Shown: positions 7,835-15,761, numbered from the stretch's first letter. The stretch is 17,729 bases of DNA from Gammaproteobacteria bacterium (GCA_029864945.1 JAOTSL010000025.1:1-17729), one strand, 5' to 3'. Numbers and translations: made by a program. Notes: a model not told the origin generated them from the letters alone.

Positions 7835-9172
7835 ATGAAACTACTCATTCAAACAATTATTATGCTTTGCATCGGTATCGCTCTTGCCCTGTTTGTTCGC
7901 GATGATCCAGGGTATGTGCTACTGGGGTTTAGAAATTACAGCGTTGAAACATCAATGGCGATTTTCGTCGTTGCAAGTATCGCTATTATTTTTATTTCTT
8001 ATTACCTGATTCGCGTAATAGGTGGAGTCATTCATTCACCGTCGAACTACCGAAAGTGGCAGGACCGACGTCGCGACCGCGTTGCAAACACTGCACTAAC
8101 ACGCGGTCTTTTAGCGCAGGCAGAAGGCAAATGGCGCCAATCTGAAAAAGCATTACTCACTTATGCTAAAAAAACAGAAAGTGCCGTTAACTACTTGGCC
8201 GCCGCCAAATCGGCACAGGCTCAAGGTGCAAATGAGCGAATGAACCAATACCTGGACATGGCTCAAGCGACCGACCCTACTGCCAATTCAGCAATTCGCC
8301 TTACTCAGGCGGAGCTTTTAATTGATAGTCGTCAGTTTGATCGTGCAGAAGGTGCACTGGCTCGTATTCGTCAAGAAGACCCTAAAAATACCCGCGCACT
8401 TATTTTGCTCACGAAATTATGCCAGGAAAGTAAAAACTGGAATAAACTTTCTGAACTCATGTACGACTTAAAGCGTAACAAGATTTATAGCATTCCTGTT
8501 TTTAACGAGCTTGAAAAACAGGTTCATACTGAGTTATTACGAGTAAGCTGTGAATCAGATAGCCTTATTGAAGTGCGTAACAGCTGGAGCATTGCTCCTA
8601 AAAATCTTCAAAGAGACCCTGACCTGATAGCAATACTCGCCAGGAAATTAATTGATGAAGGCCAACATGAGGAGGCTGAACCATTACTCAGAACCGCCAT
8701 CAAGCAACACTTAAGCAATCAGTTGGTATACCTGTATGGCCTTCTCTATACAGCAAACCCTTACAGTGAGTTAAGCGCTGCTGAAAAGTGGTATAAGGGT
8801 AACACTGAAAACTCAACACTCTTATTAACACTGGGCCGCTTAAGTAGCCGTAGTGAGTTATGGGGTAAAGCACGATCCTACCTTGAGACAAGCGTAGAAT
8901 ATGGTGGTGGGCCAGAAGCATACCATGCACTTGCTCAAGTTTTGGAGCATATCGATGAGCCTGAGCTCGCAGCAAATGCCTATCGCAAAGGCCTGGAAAT
9001 AGCGTCAGGAAAAGGCTTGCCTGAACTCGCTGCTTTGACGGCTAAGAAAAAAAACCGTCAAGCTGATGCTTTAGCTAAGCAAGAAGCTCAGAAATCGGAA
9101 ATGGCGCTACTTGAGTCAGATGCTGCAGAAGCTAAAAATACAGTAGAAAATATTGCTGCAAGTGCAGCATAA
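7835..9172 (+). CDS. hemY: HemY family membrane protein with TPR-like repeats
   Basis: This is the last gene of the haem cluster; it is the proteobacterial HemY and not the Bacillus protoporphyrinogen oxidase of the same name. The 445 residues begin with two membrane segments, about 1-21 and 41-64, separated by RDDPGYVLLGFRNYSVETS, a conserved HemY stretch. Then comes a helical TPR-type domain with blocks such as GLLAQAEGKWRQSEKALLTYAKKT and LRLTQAELLIDSRQFDRAEGAL-like repeats. The C-terminus (about 405-445) is rich in Ala, Lys and Glu. A role in organising late haem synthesis at the inner membrane is inferred from conservation of the cluster. ATG 7835 has GGAG nine bases upstream. Transcription probably ends at 9239-9272. 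Confidence 0.93.
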   Translation: MKLLIQTIIMLCIGIALALFVRDDPGYVLLGFRNYSVETSMAIFVVASIAIIFISYYLIRVIGGVIHSPSNYRKWQDRRRDRVANTALTRGLLAQAEGKWRQSEKALLTYAKKTESAVNYLAAAKSAQAQGANERMNQYLDMAQATDPTANSAIRLTQAELLIDSRQFDRAEGALARIRQEDPKNTRALILLTKLCQESKNWNKLSELMYDLKRNKIYSIPVFNELEKQVHTELLRVSCESDSLIEVRNSWSIAPKNLQRDPDLIAILARKLIDEGQHEEAEPLLRTAIKQHLSNQLVYLYGLLYTANPYSELSAAEKWYKGNTENSTLLLTLGRLSSRSELWGKARSYLETSVEYGGGPEAYHALAQVLEHIDEPELAANAYRKGLEIASGKGLPELAALTAKKKNRQADALAKQEAQKSEMALLESDAAEAKNTVENIAASAA

Positions 9173-9238
9173 GATACGTCTTTAGAAGTAGTTCCTACAA
9201 AAGCTCTTCGCAAAAACGCTTTGCAAAGCTCTTTATAT

Positions 9239-9272
9239 AAAAAAGCCGCATTCAATTGAATGCGGCTTTTTT
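9239..9272. terminator. Bidirectional intrinsic terminator after hemY
   Basis: A perfect 34-base palindrome has a GCCGCATTC stem arm flanked by six A on the left and six T on the right. It therefore works as an intrinsic terminator on both strands. It sits 66 bases after hemY and 26 bases after the end of the convergent reductase gene, which is where a shared terminator is expected. Confidence 0.95.
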
Positions 9273-9298
9273 ATTAACTATATAATCAAAACAATAAA

Positions 9299-10315
9299 CT
9301 ATTGAATTTCCGAAAAAGTAAAAGCATCGAAGTAATAATTTTCCTGATCTAATCCCTTTTCTATAAAAATATTACGCCCTTCATCTATCATTTCTGGTCG
9401 GCCACTGGCGTAAATTTCATATTGAGATAAATCTGTAAAGTCGGCAGCGACAGCTTCATGCACAAGGCCTGTTCTACCCTGCCAGTTATCCCCCGCTTTT
9501 TGTTCAGATAACACCGGTATGTAAATGAAGTTTTCATACTTAGAGGCCCACGATTCAGCTAATTCAGACAAATATAAACCCTCCTTGTCACGTGCCCCCC
9601 AGTACAAATGAATAGGCCTTTTTAAGCCTTCTTCAAAAGCGTGTTCTAGGATCCCTTTTAACGGCGCAAATCCCGTCCCACCAGCCATACAAATTAATGG
9701 TCGGTCAGATTCGCGCAAGAAAAACGTACCCAAAGGTCCTTCAATTCTCAACAATGCCTTCTCTTCCATCTCATCAAATACATAGGTGGTAAATTCACCA
9801 CCATCAATTTTCCGAATGTGTAATTCAAGCAGTTCATCATCATGCGGTGCATTTGCAATAGAAAAACTTCGACGACGACCATCTTTGAGCAAGATGTCCA
9901 AATATTGTCCAGCGAGAAATTGCATGCGCTCTATCATAGGCAGCTTCAAATACAAACGCATAACATCCGGCGCAAGCCTTTCCATTTTAGCGACACGTGC
10001 AGGCAACGTTTTGACAACAATATCTTTTACAGCTGAGATTCCTTTAACTTCGAGCACTAAATCAGAATCAGGAATAGCCTGGCAAAAAATACACATGCTG
10101 TTCTTTTTAGCATCCTCTGATAATGCCATGGGCTCTTCATCATCTTCGTAATGAAATTCACCGCTAACGACCTTTCCTGAACAGGCACCGCAAGATCCGG
10201 ATCGACAACCGTATGAAAAAGCAAATCCATGACGTAAAGCCGCCTCCAGAATTGTTTCTTCCACTTCATTTTCAAACTGATGGCCACTCGGCTGTATCGT
10301 AACTTTATAAGTCAT
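9299..10315 (-). CDS. 2Fe-2S ferredoxin / FAD-NAD(P)H reductase fusion protein
   Basis: This is a 338-residue soluble electron-transfer protein. A plant-type ferredoxin domain comes first (1-92), with cluster cysteines Cys37, Cys42, Cys45 and Cys78 (or Cys75) in the pattern CRSGSCGAC...CIFCQA. An FAD domain follows (about 103-200) with RSFSIAN at 149-155, a version of the RxYS flavin motif. A nucleotide-binding domain comes last (about 205-338), with GGTGFAP at 212-218 and ASGRPEM at 303-309. Such proteins are often named CDP-6-deoxy-delta-3,4-glucoseen reductase, but no deoxysugar genes are nearby, so the partner oxygenase or reductase is unknown. It could equally supply electrons to a monooxygenase or act as a flavin reductase. 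ATG 10315 has GGGAAG just upstream. It is divergent from the SDR gene. Confidence 0.88.
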   Translation of the reverse strand: MTYKVTIQPSGHQFENEVEETILEAALRHGFAFSYGCRSGSCGACSGKVVSGEFHYEDDEEPMALSEDAKKNSMCIFCQAIPDSDLVLEVKGISAVKDIVVKTLPARVAKMERLAPDVMRLYLKLPMIERMQFLAGQYLDILLKDGRRRSFSIANAPHDDELLELHIRKIDGGEFTTYVFDEMEEKALLRIEGPLGTFFLRESDRPLICMAGGTGFAPLKGILEHAFEEGLKRPIHLYWGARDKEGLYLSELAESWASKYENFIYIPVLSEQKAGDNWQGRTGLVHEAVAADFTDLSQYEIYASGRPEMIDEGRNIFIEKGLDQENYYFDAFTFSEIQ

Positions 10316-10419
10316 TTGCTTCCCACTGAAATTATTGCTTGTTTATGTGGGCACATGTTAATCCACTATCACTAAAAAATACAATTTAACCAGCCACATA
10401 AAAAAGTTAATATAAAAAC

Positions 10420-11325
10420 ATGAACAAAAAAACTAAAATTAATACTTGGATAATTGGCTGCGGCAATACCGGACAACGAGTCAGTAAATTGCTCCAGAAA
10501 AAAAGCATTAATATCAGCGCCACCAGTCATTCAAGTAAATCAATTAAACATCTAGAGAGCCTTGGTGTTCGCGTATTTCCGGCAAATCTTGACGAACCCA
10601 CTTCACTGAGTAAGCTCGATACAAATAACGCCAACATTTATTATTTTGCACCCCCGGCACCAATGGGTGAAAAAGACCAGCGCATGTCAAATTTTCTTGA
10701 TTCGCTCGACTCTGGCTCACCGCCCAAGCGCATTGTTTATATCAGCACAAGTGGCGTTTACGGTGATCACAATGGCGAGTGGATTACTGAACAAACAACT
10801 GCGGCACCGCACAATGCGCGCTCCAAAAGGCGATTACACGCCGAAGAACTTATTAAACAGTTTTGCGATGATCACAGCACCGAGTACATGATTTTGCGCG
10901 TTGCAGGGATATATGATTTTAAAAAACTGCCTTTAAACCGAATCGACGCAGGCCTTAAAGTATTAAAAGCAGATATTGCCCCAGCTTCCAATAGAATTCA
11001 CGGCGCGGACCTAGCCAATATTTGCCTTGCCGCCATGCAATCAGAGCATTCAAACGACACATTTAATGTCGCAGATGGCAATCCATCCTCTATCACCGAC
11101 TACTTTATTCAAACTGCACGTTTATTTAGCCTCACCCTACCGCAAGAGATAAGCTGGACAAAGGCGCAAGATGAATTATCCCCTGAAATGCTATCGTATT
11201 TAACAGAGTCAAAAAAAATAGATGCGACATACATGCTTGATAAACTCGGAATTTCACTTTTATACCCTACTTTGGCCGAAGGATTAGTCGCCTGCAAAAG
11301 AGAATACGACGAGCAAATCGAATAA
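10420..11325 (+). CDS. Atypical SDR / YeeZ-like NAD(P)-binding epimerase family protein
   Basis: This is a 301-residue Rossmann-fold protein. The dinucleotide-binding motif GCGNTG (13-18) is near the N-terminus, and the central block YISTSGVYGDHNGEWITE (107-124) carries a Ser-x3-Tyr pair (Tyr114). The usual YxxxK lysine is absent: Tyr114 is followed by GDHN. RRLHAEE at about 137-143 lies where YeeZ-type proteins have a conserved RxxAE. LRVAGIYDF and RIHGADLANICLAAM are further extended-SDR blocks. The family is annotated as nucleoside-sugar epimerase, but the substrate is unknown. No Shine-Dalgarno sequence is visible before ATG 10420. The gene is convergent with mreB, and I see no terminator in the 196 bases between them. 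Confidence 0.8.
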   Translation: MNKKTKINTWIIGCGNTGQRVSKLLQKKSINISATSHSSKSIKHLESLGVRVFPANLDEPTSLSKLDTNNANIYYFAPPAPMGEKDQRMSNFLDSLDSGSPPKRIVYISTSGVYGDHNGEWITEQTTAAPHNARSKRRLHAEELIKQFCDDHSTEYMILRVAGIYDFKKLPLNRIDAGLKVLKADIAPASNRIHGADLANICLAAMQSEHSNDTFNVADGNPSSITDYFIQTARLFSLTLPQEISWTKAQDELSPEMLSYLTESKKIDATYMLDKLGISLLYPTLAEGLVACKREYDEQIE

Positions 11326-11521
11326 CAAAATGGAAAGGGCGGCGGAGTAGCAAATTTATTGAACAGAAAGGCAGAAGGAAATTTTTTAAAGTCGCGTTTA
11401 GGCCTTAGCTCGCACCGATCTTATTTACGCACGGAAAACGGAAACATATATGCCCGTTTGAGTACGAAAATAAGGCCAGTACGAGGCAAAAGACAAATAC
11501 TCAGGTGTAGCCTAGAAGTTA

Positions 11522-12568
11522 CTACTCGTGAGCGAAGATCTCACCACCATGAGTATCTAACATCTCCAACGCCAAACCACCACCACGAGCCACACACGTT
11601 AACGGGTCATCAGCAACAATCACGGGCAAGCCGGTTTCTTCTGCCAATAAGCGATCGATTCCTCTTAACAATGCGCCACCGCCAGTTAACACCATCCCTC
11701 TTTCAGCGACATCTGACCCAAGCTCGGGCGGTGTTTGCTCAAGCGCAGTTTTAGCCGCGCTGACTATGCCTGCCAATGGCTCGCTCAGTGTTTCAAGAAT
11801 CTCATTACTATTTAACGTAAAACTCCTAGGCACACCTTCAGCAAGGTTTCTACCCCTGACTTCAATCTCTCTTACTTCATCAGCGGGATAGGCGTTTCCA
11901 ATTTCCTGCTTAATTCGTTCGGCCGTTGCTTCACCAATTAAAGTACCATAGTTTCTTCGGACATAAGCAATAATAGCTTCGTCAAAGCGGTCACCACCAA
12001 TGCGAACAGAGTCAGAGTAAACGATCCCGTTTAACGACATAACCGCTATTTCAGTTGTACCACCACCAATATCAACAACCATGGAACCACTAGCCTCACC
12101 AACAGGCATACCTGCACCAATAGCGGCTGCCATTGGCTCTTCGATCAGGAAAATTTCCCGTGCGCCAGCACCTGCAGCAGACTCCTTTATCGCCCTTCGC
12201 TCTACCTGAGTAGAACCTGATGGTACACATACAAGCACGCGAGGACTTGGGCGAAGAAAACGTGATTCATGTACTTTAAGAATGAAGTGCTGCAACATTT
12301 TTTCGGTTATCGTGAAATCTGCGATAACGCCGTCTTTGAGTGGCCTGATAGCGACAATATTTGCTGGCGTTCTGCCCAACATACGCTTTGCTTCAGTACC
12401 AACTGCCGCAATACTTTTAGGCCCCCCCACACCTCGATCTTGCCGTATTGCAACAACCGATGGCTCCGCAAGCACAATTCCTTTTCCGCGTACATAAATC
12501 AGCGTGTTTGAGGTACCAAGATCTATTGCTAGATCATTTGAAAACATCCCTCGAAATCGTCCAAACAT
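11522..12568 (-). CDS. mreB: Rod shape-determining actin homologue MreB
   Basis: MreB polymerises on the inner membrane and directs the elongation machinery that lays down lateral cell wall. The 348 residues match E. coli MreB (347) almost end to end. The N-terminal amphipathic helix is MFGRFRGMF. Phosphate and nucleotide loops are visible as DLGTSNT (16-22), DIGGGTTE (166-173) and LTGGGALLRG (295-304), and IGGDRFDEAI spans 190-199. ATG 12568 has AAGGA about 11 bases upstream. The odd point is context: mreC and mreD normally follow directly, but here the gene is followed by 196 bases without a recognisable gene and then the convergent SDR. Either mreCD lie elsewhere or this is a second copy. 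Strong conservation argues for a functional protein. Confidence 0.97.
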   Translation of the reverse strand: MFGRFRGMFSNDLAIDLGTSNTLIYVRGKGIVLAEPSVVAIRQDRGVGGPKSIAAVGTEAKRMLGRTPANIVAIRPLKDGVIADFTITEKMLQHFILKVHESRFLRPSPRVLVCVPSGSTQVERRAIKESAAGAGAREIFLIEEPMAAAIGAGMPVGEASGSMVVDIGGGTTEIAVMSLNGIVYSDSVRIGGDRFDEAIIAYVRRNYGTLIGEATAERIKQEIGNAYPADEVREIEVRGRNLAEGVPRSFTLNSNEILETLSEPLAGIVSAAKTALEQTPPELGSDVAERGMVLTGGGALLRGIDRLLAEETGLPVIVADDPLTCVARGGGLALEMLDTHGGEIFAHE

Positions 12569-12925
12569 ATATTTTTCAATCCTTATTACGTATGTGTAGT
12601 TGCCCAGTTTTTGAATATTATCTGAATTTCACTTTTGTCTGTTAATCATGACAATAGCGCTTTGCAATCCAGCTTACTCACCTAGGACTGAGGTCATATT
12701 TTTTAATATATTGCATATTTGCGGGATTATATTCTACTGACACTTAATTATCACGAAAATGCCGGTTTTTCTTCGTTTACGCCTCATTTATATTAAAAAT
12801 TACAGATCTCTTATTGATTGTCGATAACAGTTATAAGATAAGCGTCCTACACTTGCGTGATCAATCTTACGGATAGATATTTACCTTATTATTCTAAAGT
12901 GACTTATAAAATTTTGTAAAAAAAT
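12569..12925. other. mreB-fapA divergent intergenic region
   Basis: This is 357 bases of AT-rich sequence between divergent genes. The only coding hints are shadows of mreB running in at the left. It must hold promoters for both genes, but I could not find a sigma-70 pair with proper spacing. AAGGA before mreB is the one clear signal. GTCGATAA at 12820-12827 resembles a sigma-28 -10 element but has no matching -35. CACCTAGGACTGAGGT around 12680 is a short imperfect palindrome of unknown meaning. Confidence 0.5.
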
Positions 12926-14551
12926 ATGAGCAACCCCGATATACAATTTAAATTTGATGACGACCAAATAAAATTACATGCCTTTTATCGTGTGATAAAG
13001 GGCGAAAATTCACCCCCCATTAACAAGCCCTTTTTAATACGAAAGCTAAAAGACGAAGGTTACGAAAAACTCCACTGCGTCGAGGAAGGAATCACTCGAA
13101 TTATAGAGGTTTTCGAGAACTCAAAGGCCAGCGAAGGTAAAGTTTGCATCGCAGAAAAAAGGGACGCCGAAGTCAATATCTGCATTACCAAAGATAAATT
13201 ATCAGCTTATCTCACTATTCACCCCCCCGAAGGCGGCAAACCAGCGACTCTTGACATGGTTAAGCAAAAATTAGCCGAAAAAGGTGTCCGATATGGCTTT
13301 TTACCCCAGGCAATAAAGACGGCAATCATATCAGGCAAAGCCGATGAGCTACTAATCGCCAAAGGTGAACCTGTCGTTAATGGGGAAGATGCAAAATTCA
13401 CCTGCCTGATTGATAACATCAAAACACGAACGCCCAAAATTTCAGAAGACGGACACATAGACTATCGTGACTTAGGAGAGATACAGGTTGTTCATCCCGG
13501 TGAAAAACTCATGCGGCGAGACCCCGCAACTATGGGGCAGCTTTCTAAAAATGTATTTGGTGAAACAATTACCCCAAAGCCAGGAAAAAACACAAAATTT
13601 GCTGCCGGACTAGATGGCGTGAAAACCTCGAATGAAGACATCAACACTTTAGTTGCTACCGTCACAGGCCAACCAATCATCCGCGAAAATGGCGTCAACG
13701 TTGAGAAAACCATGCAAGTAGAAAGTGTCGACTTAAAATCAGGCAATCTTTTATTTGATGGTTCCGTAATTGTGTTAGGTGATGTCGCATCCGGCATGAA
13801 AGTAAAAGCCAGTGGCGATATCAAAATTAATGGAATGGTTGAAAATGCAATAATCGAGGCCGGTGGCAACATCGACATTAAAGGCGCCGTGGTGGGCCGT
13901 GCAGAAAATAATGTGCCAGTTGTCGATGACCTGGTTAAAATAGATGCTCTCGGATCGGTGTCAGCGAAATTTGTTGAAAATGCACGTATCTCATCTGGCG
14001 ACAAAATAATGATTCAAGATTGGGTCATAAAGTCGACCCTCAACGCACTCAACGAGATAATTGTCGGCAAAAAAGACGCGTCCAAAGGACAAATTATCGG
14101 CGGCAGTATTACATCAGGCGTTCTAGTTAAGGCGATGAACATTGGATCAAGTGCAGGGGCGCAAACATATATTCAAGCGGGCAATGCAAATGACGTAGAA
14201 AAAGAAAAAGATCAAATCGGCATCAAAATTTCACGTGTGACAAAATCATTATTCGAACTTCAAAAGATATTTAAAGACACAAAAAACAATCCAACCAAAC
14301 AAGCCAAAAACATACTAAAAAAAGCACTTTTATCGAAGCAAGAGTTTGAACGCGAGCTCACAAAGTTAAGGTCCCAAGAAGCAATACTAGACAAAGAAAA
14401 ATTACGCGCTAAAAACGCAAAAGTTGTTGTGGATATAAAGGTCTATTCGGGTACATCCATTCATGTTTCACAATACACTAAAGATATACAAGATGATGTC
14501 GGTGGAAGAACCTATACGGTTAAAGACGGCAAAATTATTCAGATCTCTTAA
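12926..14551 (+). CDS. FapA/DUF342 family polymer-forming protein
   Basis: This 541-residue protein belongs to the FapA family (flagellar assembly protein A, DUF342), not the Pseudomonas amyloid also called FapA. The N-terminal region (about 1-180) is mixed alpha/beta. The middle segment has family blocks GEIQVVHPGEKLMRRDPATMGQ (184-205, split around a short loop) and VFGETITPKPGK (210-221). A right-handed beta-helix spans about 275-420, with short Gly-rich repeats such as GSVIVLGDV, ASGDIKING and AGGNIDIKGAVVG. A coiled coil (about 425-498) is followed by a C-terminal beta segment. In Vibrio the family affects localisation of the polar flagellum regulator; no flagellar gene is nearby here, so the role is open. 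The ATG lacks a clear ribosome site. It faces a small CRP-linked gene. Confidence 0.85.
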   Translation: MSNPDIQFKFDDDQIKLHAFYRVIKGENSPPINKPFLIRKLKDEGYEKLHCVEEGITRIIEVFENSKASEGKVCIAEKRDAEVNICITKDKLSAYLTIHPPEGGKPATLDMVKQKLAEKGVRYGFLPQAIKTAIISGKADELLIAKGEPVVNGEDAKFTCLIDNIKTRTPKISEDGHIDYRDLGEIQVVHPGEKLMRRDPATMGQLSKNVFGETITPKPGKNTKFAAGLDGVKTSNEDINTLVATVTGQPIIRENGVNVEKTMQVESVDLKSGNLLFDGSVIVLGDVASGMKVKASGDIKINGMVENAIIEAGGNIDIKGAVVGRAENNVPVVDDLVKIDALGSVSAKFVENARISSGDKIMIQDWVIKSTLNALNEIIVGKKDASKGQIIGGSITSGVLVKAMNIGSSAGAQTYIQAGNANDVEKEKDQIGIKISRVTKSLFELQKIFKDTKNNPTKQAKNILKKALLSKQEFERELTKLRSQEAILDKEKLRAKNAKVVVDIKVYSGTSIHVSQYTKDIQDDVGGRTYTVKDGKIIQIS

Positions 14552-14561
14552 ATAAGTCTCG

Positions 14562-14586
14562 AAAAAAAACCAGCAAACCAGCTGGT
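14562..14586 (-). terminator. Intrinsic terminator for the small minus-strand gene
   Basis: Read on the minus strand, ACCAGC (14586-14581) pairs with GCTGGT (14574-14569) around a six-base loop and runs straight into seven further T (14568-14562). It lies 65 bases after the stop of the small gene. On the plus strand the same hairpin has no T run, so termination of the FapA-family gene would be weak. Confidence 0.8.
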
Positions 14587-14650
14587 CTGAATGTAAAAGG
14601 GCAAGTTATAAATACAACCACCTTCTCCACACACGCCAGCCAGTGCTTTT

Positions 14651-14881
14651 TCACTTCATTTTTTCTATAAGAAGGTCTATTTCACAATTAATAATAGAGC
14701 CTGGAATTGTATAAGTATCAGGTGAACTGTCATTGCTCACCGGCAATAGTTGTTCTTGTGGAGGTAGTTCAACATCACCTTTAGGTGCTCTTATCAGTGG
14801 CGCTGACTCAACTATAGCCAAGTCCACACCATTAGTGATATTACTGACATTACCCGTAACCATGTCAATCATGAATCCCAT
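14651..14881 (-). CDS. Uncharacterised 76-residue acidic protein with strong expression signals
   Basis: I do not recognise this protein. The start is set by AGGAGG at 14888-14893, six bases before ATG 14881; the longer GTG 14899 reading would place that ribosome site inside the gene. The product is acidic (about eleven Asp/Glu against four Lys/Arg), with a Met-rich N-terminus (MGFMIDMVTG), a hydrophobic patch VDLAIVESAPLI, a proline-rich middle (VELPPQEQLLP), one cysteine and a possible C-terminal helix CEIDLLIEKMK. There is no signal peptide or membrane segment. Upstream lie a TATAAT and a perfect CRP-type operator, and downstream a strong terminator, so this is a complete single-gene unit. 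That makes it much more likely to be a real gene than chance. It is convergent with the FapA-family gene. Confidence 0.7.
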   Translation of the reverse strand: MGFMIDMVTGNVSNITNGVDLAIVESAPLIRAPKGDVELPPQEQLLPVSNDSSPDTYTIPGSIINCEIDLLIEKMK

Positions 14882-14887
14882 AATAAT

Positions 14888-14893
14888 CCTCCT
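14888..14893 (-). promoter_or_regulatory. Ribosome binding site that fixes the small gene's start
   Basis: On the minus strand AGGAGG is followed by ATTATT and then ATG 14881. It is a full consensus Shine-Dalgarno at ideal spacing, the best in this window, and implies efficient translation. Confidence 0.9.
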
Positions 14894-14945
14894 ATTCACT
14901 CAAATAACGTACGTGAAAATTCTGTCTTATTAATACCTGTATCGG

Positions 14946-14951
14946 ATTATA
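14946..14951 (-). promoter_or_regulatory. -10 element of the small gene's promoter
   Basis: The minus strand reads TATAAT, a perfect sigma-70 -10 box, with an overlapping TAATAT three bases upstream (14949-14954). The -35 region (TAATTC at 17-base spacing) is poor, which is normal for promoters that depend on an activator. Transcription would start near 14939-14942, giving a leader of about 60 bases. Confidence 0.65.
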
Positions 14952-14975
14952 TTACTCTTAGGCACACCGAATTAA

Positions 14976-14991
14976 TGTGACACACTTCACA
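14976..14991. promoter_or_regulatory. CRP/Vfr-type cAMP receptor operator
   Basis: TGTGA-N6-TCACA is present with both half-sites perfect (TGTGACACACTTCACA on the plus strand). Its centre is 41.5 to 44.5 bases upstream of the predicted start of the small minus-strand gene, depending on which of two overlapping -10 boxes is used; 41.5 is the class II activation position. It lies in non-coding DNA about 204 bases beyond the end of dcd. Confidence 0.75.
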
Positions 14992-15194
14992 GAAACCCGC
15001 AACTTAATTCACGCCTCCACTTATAGATGGAGGCAATTAGCAGTCCAATCAACCCCTTATTTTATAAATAATTTTCAGCGCCAAGCAGGTGTTTTTTATA
15101 CTATTTATCTGAGGCACTATTCTTGTCGGTTAGCACAAGCCAATGCCACGCGTTGTAGCGACACAACCACCCGCTTTACGTACACAAATACACG
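14992..15194. other. Non-coding stretch after dcd with one hairpin
   Basis: I see no gene here. A plus-strand frame from 14977 runs through it into dcd, but it overlaps the CRP operator, has no ribosome site, and gives a composition unlike its neighbours. The only structure is a hairpin at 15013-15034, GCCTCCA pairing with TGGAGGC across eight bases. It lacks a T run on either strand, so it would be a poor intrinsic terminator for dcd, though it could stabilise the 3' end of that transcript. Confidence 0.5.
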
Positions 15195-15761
15195 TCAAGT
15201 TTGTGGCAATGTAACCCCAGTTTGCCCTTGGTATTTCCCCGCACGATCTTTGTAAGATGTTTCACATACCTCATCTGACTCAAAAAACAACATTTGAGCG
15301 ACGCCTTCATTGGCATATATTTTTGCAGGTAATGGCGACGTATTAGAAAATTCCAGCGTCACATGTCCTTCCCACTCTGGCTCAAGTGGCGTTACATTTA
15401 CAATAATCCCACAACGAGCGTAAGTCGATTTACCGAGACAAACCGTTAAAACATTACGCGGGATTTTGAAATATTCCACGGTGCGAGCAAGCGCGAATGA
15501 GTTTGGTGGAATGATACAAACATCCGCCTTCACATCTACAAAGCTGTTGCTATCAAAGTTTTTAGGGTCAACTATTGCTGAGTTAATATTTGTAAATATT
15601 TTAAATTCATCGGCACAACGCACATCATATCCATAACTGGACGTGCCATAAGAAATCATCTTACCTTGTGCATTCTCTTTCACCTGCCCTGCTTCAAAAG
15701 GTGAAATCATTTCGTGCTGTTCCGACATGCGTCGGATCCATTTATCTGACTTAATACTCAT
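15195..15761 (-). CDS. dcd: dCTP deaminase
   Basis: Dcd deaminates dCTP to dUTP, the first step towards dTMP in most gammaproteobacteria. The 188 residues equal the Pseudomonas enzyme and are slightly shorter than E. coli Dcd (193). Motifs present are SSYGYDVRCADEFKIF (41-56), the phosphate-binding GKSTYARCG (110-118) and LEFSN (136-140), where Glu137 aligns with the catalytic Glu138 of E. coli. The C-terminus KYQGQTGVTLPQT is the usual lid. The start ATG 15761 has only a distant AGG. It follows apbC by 20 bases and is probably co-transcribed with it. Confidence 0.97.
   Translation of the reverse strand: MSIKSDKWIRRMSEQHEMISPFEAGQVKENAQGKMISYGTSSYGYDVRCADEFKIFTNINSAIVDPKNFDSNSFVDVKADVCIIPPNSFALARTVEYFKIPRNVLTVCLGKSTYARCGIIVNVTPLEPEWEGHVTLEFSNTSPLPAKIYANEGVAQMLFFESDEVCETSYKDRAGKYQGQTGVTLPQT

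Noticed and set aside
11359..11754. Plus-strand open frame of 131 codons
   Set aside because: It overlaps the 3' end of mreB on the other strand, starts at TTG with no ribosome site, and its composition (many His, Arg, Ser) is that of an antisense shadow.
12820..12827. Sigma-28 promoter for the FapA-family gene (GTCGATAA)
   Set aside because: The -10 element matches well, but the only TAAA upstream is about seven bases too far away.
14882..14899. Longer GTG start for the small minus-strand gene
   Set aside because: It would place the consensus AGGAGG inside the coding region and has no ribosome site of its own; ATG 14881 is much better supported.
14977..15255. Plus-strand open frame of 92 codons
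   Set aside because: It begins inside the CRP operator, runs into the end of dcd antisense, and lacks a ribosome site.
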